From Micavibrio sp. (GTDB taxonomy: Bacteria; Pseudomonadota; Alphaproteobacteria; Micavibrionales; Micavibrionaceae), in NCBI GenBank assembly GCA_030824805.1, contig JAPJRC010000082.1, positions 1-8,784 on the forward strand: a stretch of DNA of 8,784 nucleotides, in the 5' to 3' direction. The notes below the pieces were generated by a model, which saw only the letters and a list, made by a program, of their open reading frames with translations, had not been told where the DNA came from and did no database searches. Below are positions 5,649 through 8,784 of this stretch, one piece after another. The translations under genes were made by a program, and so were the position numbers. Every line of letters begins with the position of its first letter. The first letter of the stretch is position 1.

Positions 5649-6696
5649 GCGGATATTCCACAAAACGGAACACAAGCATTGTAAAGCCTATAAAGACGCC
5701 TGTGACCGCAACAGCAACCGACACCGAAGGCCAGCCCGTAAGACCGAGGGCTTCGGCTATGTTCTGAATAAGCACCAATCCGGCATATTGATGAAATAAA
5801 TACAATCCATACGAGGCAACGCCTACGGCCACGAAAGGGCGCCACGAAAGAAAACCCTGCAAAGGGCGCCACTGCAAGACAGCAAAGAACAGCAATGGCA
5901 AAAGCACAGGAGTTATAAAACGCGTTGCGCTCGGCTCGATGAGGGCCAAGACCCAAAGCTGTACGACCCCTGCGGCAATGAACGCTGCGCAATAGAGACG
6001 CATCCCGCTTTGCAGAAACAGATAAAATCCTATGCCTATCAGAAACCATGGGAAATATTTCGGCGCCGAAACGTAACTTGTAAATGAATGAAGGCTTTCC
6101 CATCCCATAAAGAAAAACAGGTCAGACAGAAAAAACGTCGCAATAAAAAACGCTAAAGTGTTTCGGTAAAAATTTTTCCCTGACAGAAAATACAATGCGC
6201 CGATCATGATGTAGAATTTTACTTCGACATACAGAGACCAATACGCGCTATCGATGCTATTGAATTGGCTGGTTTTAAAAATCCAGTTCAGGAATTCCGG
6301 CATGATGAACAGCCAGGACGGTATGAATCCGAGCGCCGATACCTGAAACACATTCGGCGCGAAAGCGGTCACAATGCAAAATGTTAACAGGCTGTAGAAA
6401 ATCATGGCCGGCACAAGGCGCGCGGCACGGCGCACTGCAAACTCTTGCCAACTTCTGCATCGTGCGAGCGTCATCATGATAACCAGACCGGAAATCATGA
6501 AAAACATTTCAACTCCCAGATAGCCATACTTGAATGGCCCGGCGAGCAGTTCGCCGTAGGGACATATTTCCAGCTGCGGCATGGCCCAGGAATTGAAATA
6601 ATGGAAGAACAATACAGCCATGATGGAAAAACAGCGCAAACCATCCAGATATTCTATCCGGCCTATTTGATACGGGCTGCGGGCGGTTTCATGCAT
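5608..6696 (-). CDS. Acyltransferase-3 family integral membrane protein
   Basis: This encodes 362 residues, the usual size of the acyltransferase-3 (OatA/NodX-like) family, which transfers acyl groups such as acetyl onto surface or wall polysaccharides through a multi-span membrane domain. The N-terminal motif is RIEYLDGLRCFSIMAVLFFH (13-32), with the conserved His32. YLGVEMFFMISG near 58-69, then RRAARLVP, WSLYVEVKFY and SYGLYLFHQ follow in family order, with about ten hydrophobic segments. No extracytoplasmic SGNH domain is fused. The start ATG 6696 gives the typical N-terminus; the ribosome site (AGAGA) is moderate. The last 41 bases overlap the SNase-like gene tail-to-tail. The gene is bracketed by two 25-bp repeats, which may mark a past insertion, although no transposase is seen. 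The target polysaccharide is unknown. Confidence 0.92.
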   Translation of the reverse strand: MHETARSPYQIGRIEYLDGLRCFSIMAVLFFHYFNSWAMPQLEICPYGELLAGPFKYGYLGVEMFFMISGLVIMMTLARCRSWQEFAVRRAARLVPAMIFYSLLTFCIVTAFAPNVFQVSALGFIPSWLFIMPEFLNWIFKTSQFNSIDSAYWSLYVEVKFYIMIGALYFLSGKNFYRNTLAFFIATFFLSDLFFFMGWESLHSFTSYVSAPKYFPWFLIGIGFYLFLQSGMRLYCAAFIAAGVVQLWVLALIEPSATRFITPVLLPLLFFAVLQWRPLQGFLSWRPFVAVGVASYGLYLFHQYAGLVLIQNIAEALGLTGWPSVSVAVAVTGVFIGFTMLVFRFVEYPLNRWAVNRWAAKR

Positions 6697-6702
6697 TTTA
6701 CG

Positions 6703-6727
6703 ATTCTCTGTGCATATAGTACAGAAT
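6703..6727. promoter_or_regulatory. Imperfect dyad in the acyltransferase upstream region
   Basis: ATTCT at 6703-6707 and AGAAT at 6723-6727 are the ends of an imperfect inverted repeat (ATTCT..GTGC / GTACAGAAT) about 10 bases upstream of the acyltransferase start. It may be an operator. A -10-like TACTAT lies within it on minus, but I see no matching -35. Confidence 0.3.
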
Positions 6728-6756
6728 ACGCCGCTTTACCCACATCCCATCCACAA

Positions 6757-6781
6757 AATCATCCACAGCGCCTGTGGAAAA
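6757..6781. repeat. Right copy of the exact 25-bp repeat
   Basis: Identical to 5578-5602. The inverted core is TCCACAG-CGC-CTGTGGA (6762-6778). The motif order is the same as in the left copy: CCATCCACA (6747-6755), TCATCCACA (6759-6767), then TTTTCCACA on minus (6781-6773). It lies in the non-coding region between the acyltransferase and proline iminopeptidase starts. Confidence 0.85.
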
Positions 6782-6816
6782 CACACAGATACTGCCGCAA
6801 ACTGGACAGCTCAATC

Positions 6817-6834
6817 CTTAATACGTTAAGTATT
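6817..6834 (+). promoter_or_regulatory. Overlapping alternative inverted repeats before the peptidase start
   Basis: CTTAA-TACG-TTAAG (6817-6830) and AATAC-GTTAA-GTATT (6820-6834) share bases, so only one can form at a time. They end five bases before ATG 6839. A short operator or leader structure is possible; both stems are only 5 bp. Confidence 0.3.
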
Positions 6835-6838
6835 GGCC

Positions 6839-7849
6839 ATGGCCCAAAGCTACGACAAGACATTGCCCCCTTCCTCGGAATACGGTTATCGCCGGACGCC
6901 GCTGCTTGGCCTTTTCCCCGAAATCAAACCGTATTCTTCTGGATTTATTTTGCTAGAGCACGGACACCAGATGTACTGGGAACAATCAGGAAATCCGGAT
7001 GGTGTTCCAGTCATCCTTCTCCACGGCGGCCCTGGTGCGGGCACATCACCGGTACAGCGACGTTTCTTCGATCCCGATCATTACCGCATCATACTGTTCG
7101 ACCAGCGCGGCGCGGGGCGCAGTTCGCCGCACGGCTCCATCGATCACAACACAACGGCGGATCTTGTCGCCGACATGGAAAAACTCCGCACGCACTTGTC
7201 GATCGGGCGCTGGCATTTGTTTGGTGGCTCGTGGGGATCAACACTTGCGCTATCATATGCGGCCGAACATCCTGATCGCTGCCTGAGCATGATCCTGCGC
7301 GGAATCTTTTTGCTGGAGCAGGAAGAAATAGACTGGTGGCTGTACGGCATACGCAACATCTTTCCCGAAGCATGGGAACAATTCGCGGATTATATTCCCC
7401 GCAATGAGCAACTGGATTTGCTCGAAGCCTATTACAGACGCCTTACGGGCAGCAACAAACAGGAAGCGCTGGAAGCCGCAATACGCTGGGGCCTGTATGA
7501 GAGCGCCTGCAGCTCGCTCATCCCCAATTACGAAACCATCACGACAGATGAACAAAAGGCACAAGTTCTGGCACTGGCGCGCCTCGAATGCCATTATTTC
7601 CGGAACAACAGGATAGATCCCAAGGATAGTCTTATCCTCAAGGTCGACCGGTTCCGCGCCATTCCCTCTGTCATCATTCATGGCCGGTATGATGCCGTTT
7701 GCCCGGTCAGCACCGCCTATCGCCTGCACCAGCACTGGCCCGAAGCCGATTACGTCGTGGTACCGGACGGCGGCCATTCGGCGCTCGACCCCGCCATCCG
7801 TTCGCGCTTGATAGAGGCCACGGAAAATGCGAAAACGCTATACCAATAA
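6839..7849 (+). CDS. pip: Proline iminopeptidase (peptidase family S33)
   Basis: This encodes 336 residues of an alpha/beta hydrolase that removes N-terminal proline from peptides in the cytoplasm. The family opening LFPEIKPYSSGF..L..GH.MYWEQ lies at 25-49. HGGPGAG (62-68) forms the oxyanion region, GGSWGS (129-134) carries nucleophile Ser131, Asp285 sits in GRYDAVCP and His313 in GGHSA. Pip-specific residues such as DQRGAGRS (88-95) and W..YE..CSSLIPN (217-230) are present, so all catalytic residues are intact. The N-terminus is about 20 residues longer than typical. I chose ATG 6839 over an in-frame TTG at 6833; the ribosome site is weak for both. It lies 12 bases before pgk, so the two are probably co-transcribed. 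Confidence 0.95.
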   Translation: MAQSYDKTLPPSSEYGYRRTPLLGLFPEIKPYSSGFILLEHGHQMYWEQSGNPDGVPVILLHGGPGAGTSPVQRRFFDPDHYRIILFDQRGAGRSSPHGSIDHNTTADLVADMEKLRTHLSIGRWHLFGGSWGSTLALSYAAEHPDRCLSMILRGIFLLEQEEIDWWLYGIRNIFPEAWEQFADYIPRNEQLDLLEAYYRRLTGSNKQEALEAAIRWGLYESACSSLIPNYETITTDEQKAQVLALARLECHYFRNNRIDPKDSLILKVDRFRAIPSVIIHGRYDAVCPVSTAYRLHQHWPEADYVVVPDGGHSALDPAIRSRLIEATENAKTLYQ

Positions 7850-7853
7850 GGAG
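7848..7853 (+). promoter_or_regulatory. Ribosome binding site of pgk
   Basis: AAGGAG overlaps the stop codon of the peptidase gene and lies eight bases before ATG 7862. This supports translational linkage of the pair. Confidence 0.85.
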
Positions 7854-7861
7854 AAGTACAA

Positions 7862-8784
7862 ATGTCTTTCAAAACCCTTCGTGATTTCGACCTCAAAGGC
7901 AAACGCGTGCTCGTACGCGCTGACCTGAACGTGCCTGCCAAAGACGGTAAGGTTACAGACACAACCCGTATCGACCGTTTGAAGCCAACCATTGATTTCC
8001 TGACAAAGGCCGGCGCAAAGACCGTTCTTCTTTCTCACTTCGGCCGCCCGAAATCCGCCGCCGACACAGAATTCTCCCAGGCTTTCCTTGCACCGGTTTG
8101 TGAAAAAAGCTGGGGCGTAAAAGTCGCTTTCGCCAATGACTGCATCGGCGACGAAGCCGCCAAGGCCGTTTCCGCCCTGAACGATGGCGAAGTCGTTTTG
8201 CTAGAAAACGTCCGCTTCCACGCGGGCGAAGAAAAGAATGACGCCGCGTTCACGGCGGAGCTCGCAAAGCTCGGCGATATCTATGTGAACGACGCCTTCT
8301 CCGCCGCGCACCGCGCGCACTCTTCCACCGAAGGTCTTGCGCACCGTCTTCCCACGGCTGCGGGCTTCCTGATGGAAGCGGAACTCAACGCATTGAACAA
8401 CGCGCTGGAATCCCCGAAAAAGCCTGTGATCGCTATCGTCGGTGGCTCGAAAATCTCGACCAAGCTTTCCGTGCTCAACAACCTTGTCAAAAAAGTGGAT
8501 TACCTCTTCCTTGGCGGTGGCATGGCAAACACCTTCCTCGCGGCCAAAGGCATCGAAGTCGGCAAGTCGCTGTGCGAGCGTGACATGATCGACGAAGCCA
8601 AAACCATCATGGCAACATGTGAAAAAGCCGGATGCGAACTGCTTCTGCCAATCGACCGCGTTTGCGTGACCAAGTTCGGTGAAAACGCACCGTTCGAAAT
8701 CCGCAAGACCGAAGAAATGCCTGCCGAAGAAGAAGCCGTCGATGTCGGACCGCAAACAATCGAAATGCTCGAAGATGTCTTGTC
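7862..8784 (+). CDS. pgk: Phosphoglycerate kinase (3' end cut by the window)
   Basis: About 307 residues are visible of the usual roughly 395-400. The enzyme converts 1,3-bisphosphoglycerate and ADP to 3-phosphoglycerate and ATP in glycolysis, and runs in reverse in gluconeogenesis. The family motifs appear in order: RVLVRADLNVP (15-25), the RIDRLKPTI stretch, SHFGRPK (58-64), LLENVRFH, YVNDAFSAAHRAHSST, GGSKISTKL and FLGGGMANTFL. These are the substrate-binding arginines and the hinge region. The nucleotide-binding C-terminal end lies beyond the window. The frame is uninterrupted to the edge. It follows pip by 12 bases, with a strong ribosome site. Confidence 0.98.
   Translation, partial: MSFKTLRDFDLKGKRVLVRADLNVPAKDGKVTDTTRIDRLKPTIDFLTKAGAKTVLLSHFGRPKSAADTEFSQAFLAPVCEKSWGVKVAFANDCIGDEAAKAVSALNDGEVVLLENVRFHAGEEKNDAAFTAELAKLGDIYVNDAFSAAHRAHSSTEGLAHRLPTAAGFLMEAELNALNNALESPKKPVIAIVGGSKISTKLSVLNNLVKKVDYLFLGGGMANTFLAAKGIEVGKSLCERDMIDEAKTIMATCEKAGCELLLPIDRVCVTKFGENAPFEIRKTEEMPAEEEAVDVGPQTIEMLEDVL

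Noticed and set aside
6818..6829. CtrA-type binding site (TTAA-N-TTAA) before pip
   Set aside because: The two TTAA halves are four bases apart, not the seven expected for CtrA.

Overview
The window looks like a piece of an alphaproteobacterial chromosome. The main evidence is an RpoH with the heat-shock sigma 'RpoH box', an alphaproteobacterial-style thermonuclease-like protein with a second OB-fold domain, an M48 lipoprotein with a long C-terminal extension, and a GGAAC-type (EcfG-like) promoter candidate. I cannot assign a genus from sequence alone. No phage, transposase, CRISPR, rRNA or tRNA gene is visible.

Layout, left to right. Positions 3-86 hold the tail of an upstream plus-strand gene, closed by a strong hairpin terminator. 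Next come a small HicB-like orphan protein (158-490) and a PPP-type metallophosphoesterase homologue (653-1471) that has lost nearly all metal-binding residues. A 211-bp leader with several small repeats and hairpins precedes rpoH (1683-2570), which ends in a terminator. A secreted peptidoglycan-binding-domain protein (2714-3193) follows, then a bidirectional terminator shared with a convergent M48 metalloprotease lipoprotein (4702-3239, minus). The protease and a secreted SNase-like protein (4701-5648, plus) are divergent, and their ATG codons overlap. The SNase-like protein overlaps tail-to-tail with an acyltransferase-3 membrane protein (6696-5608, minus). The last two genes form an apparent operon: proline iminopeptidase (6839-7849) and phosphoglycerate kinase (7862 to the window edge).

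Functionally this is mostly housekeeping and envelope biology: heat-shock control, an envelope protease, a wall-binding secreted protein, a membrane acyltransferase, a peptidase and a glycolytic enzyme. I do not see a complete undescribed system. Three points stand out. First, two enzyme-family proteins (phosphatase-like and nuclease-like) have degenerate catalytic motifs. Second, an exact 25-bp repeat, built as a pair of inverted DnaA-box-like motifs, flanks the acyltransferase gene on both sides. Third, the protease/SNase-like pair shares overlapping divergent start codons, so their start signals lie inside each other's coding sequence.
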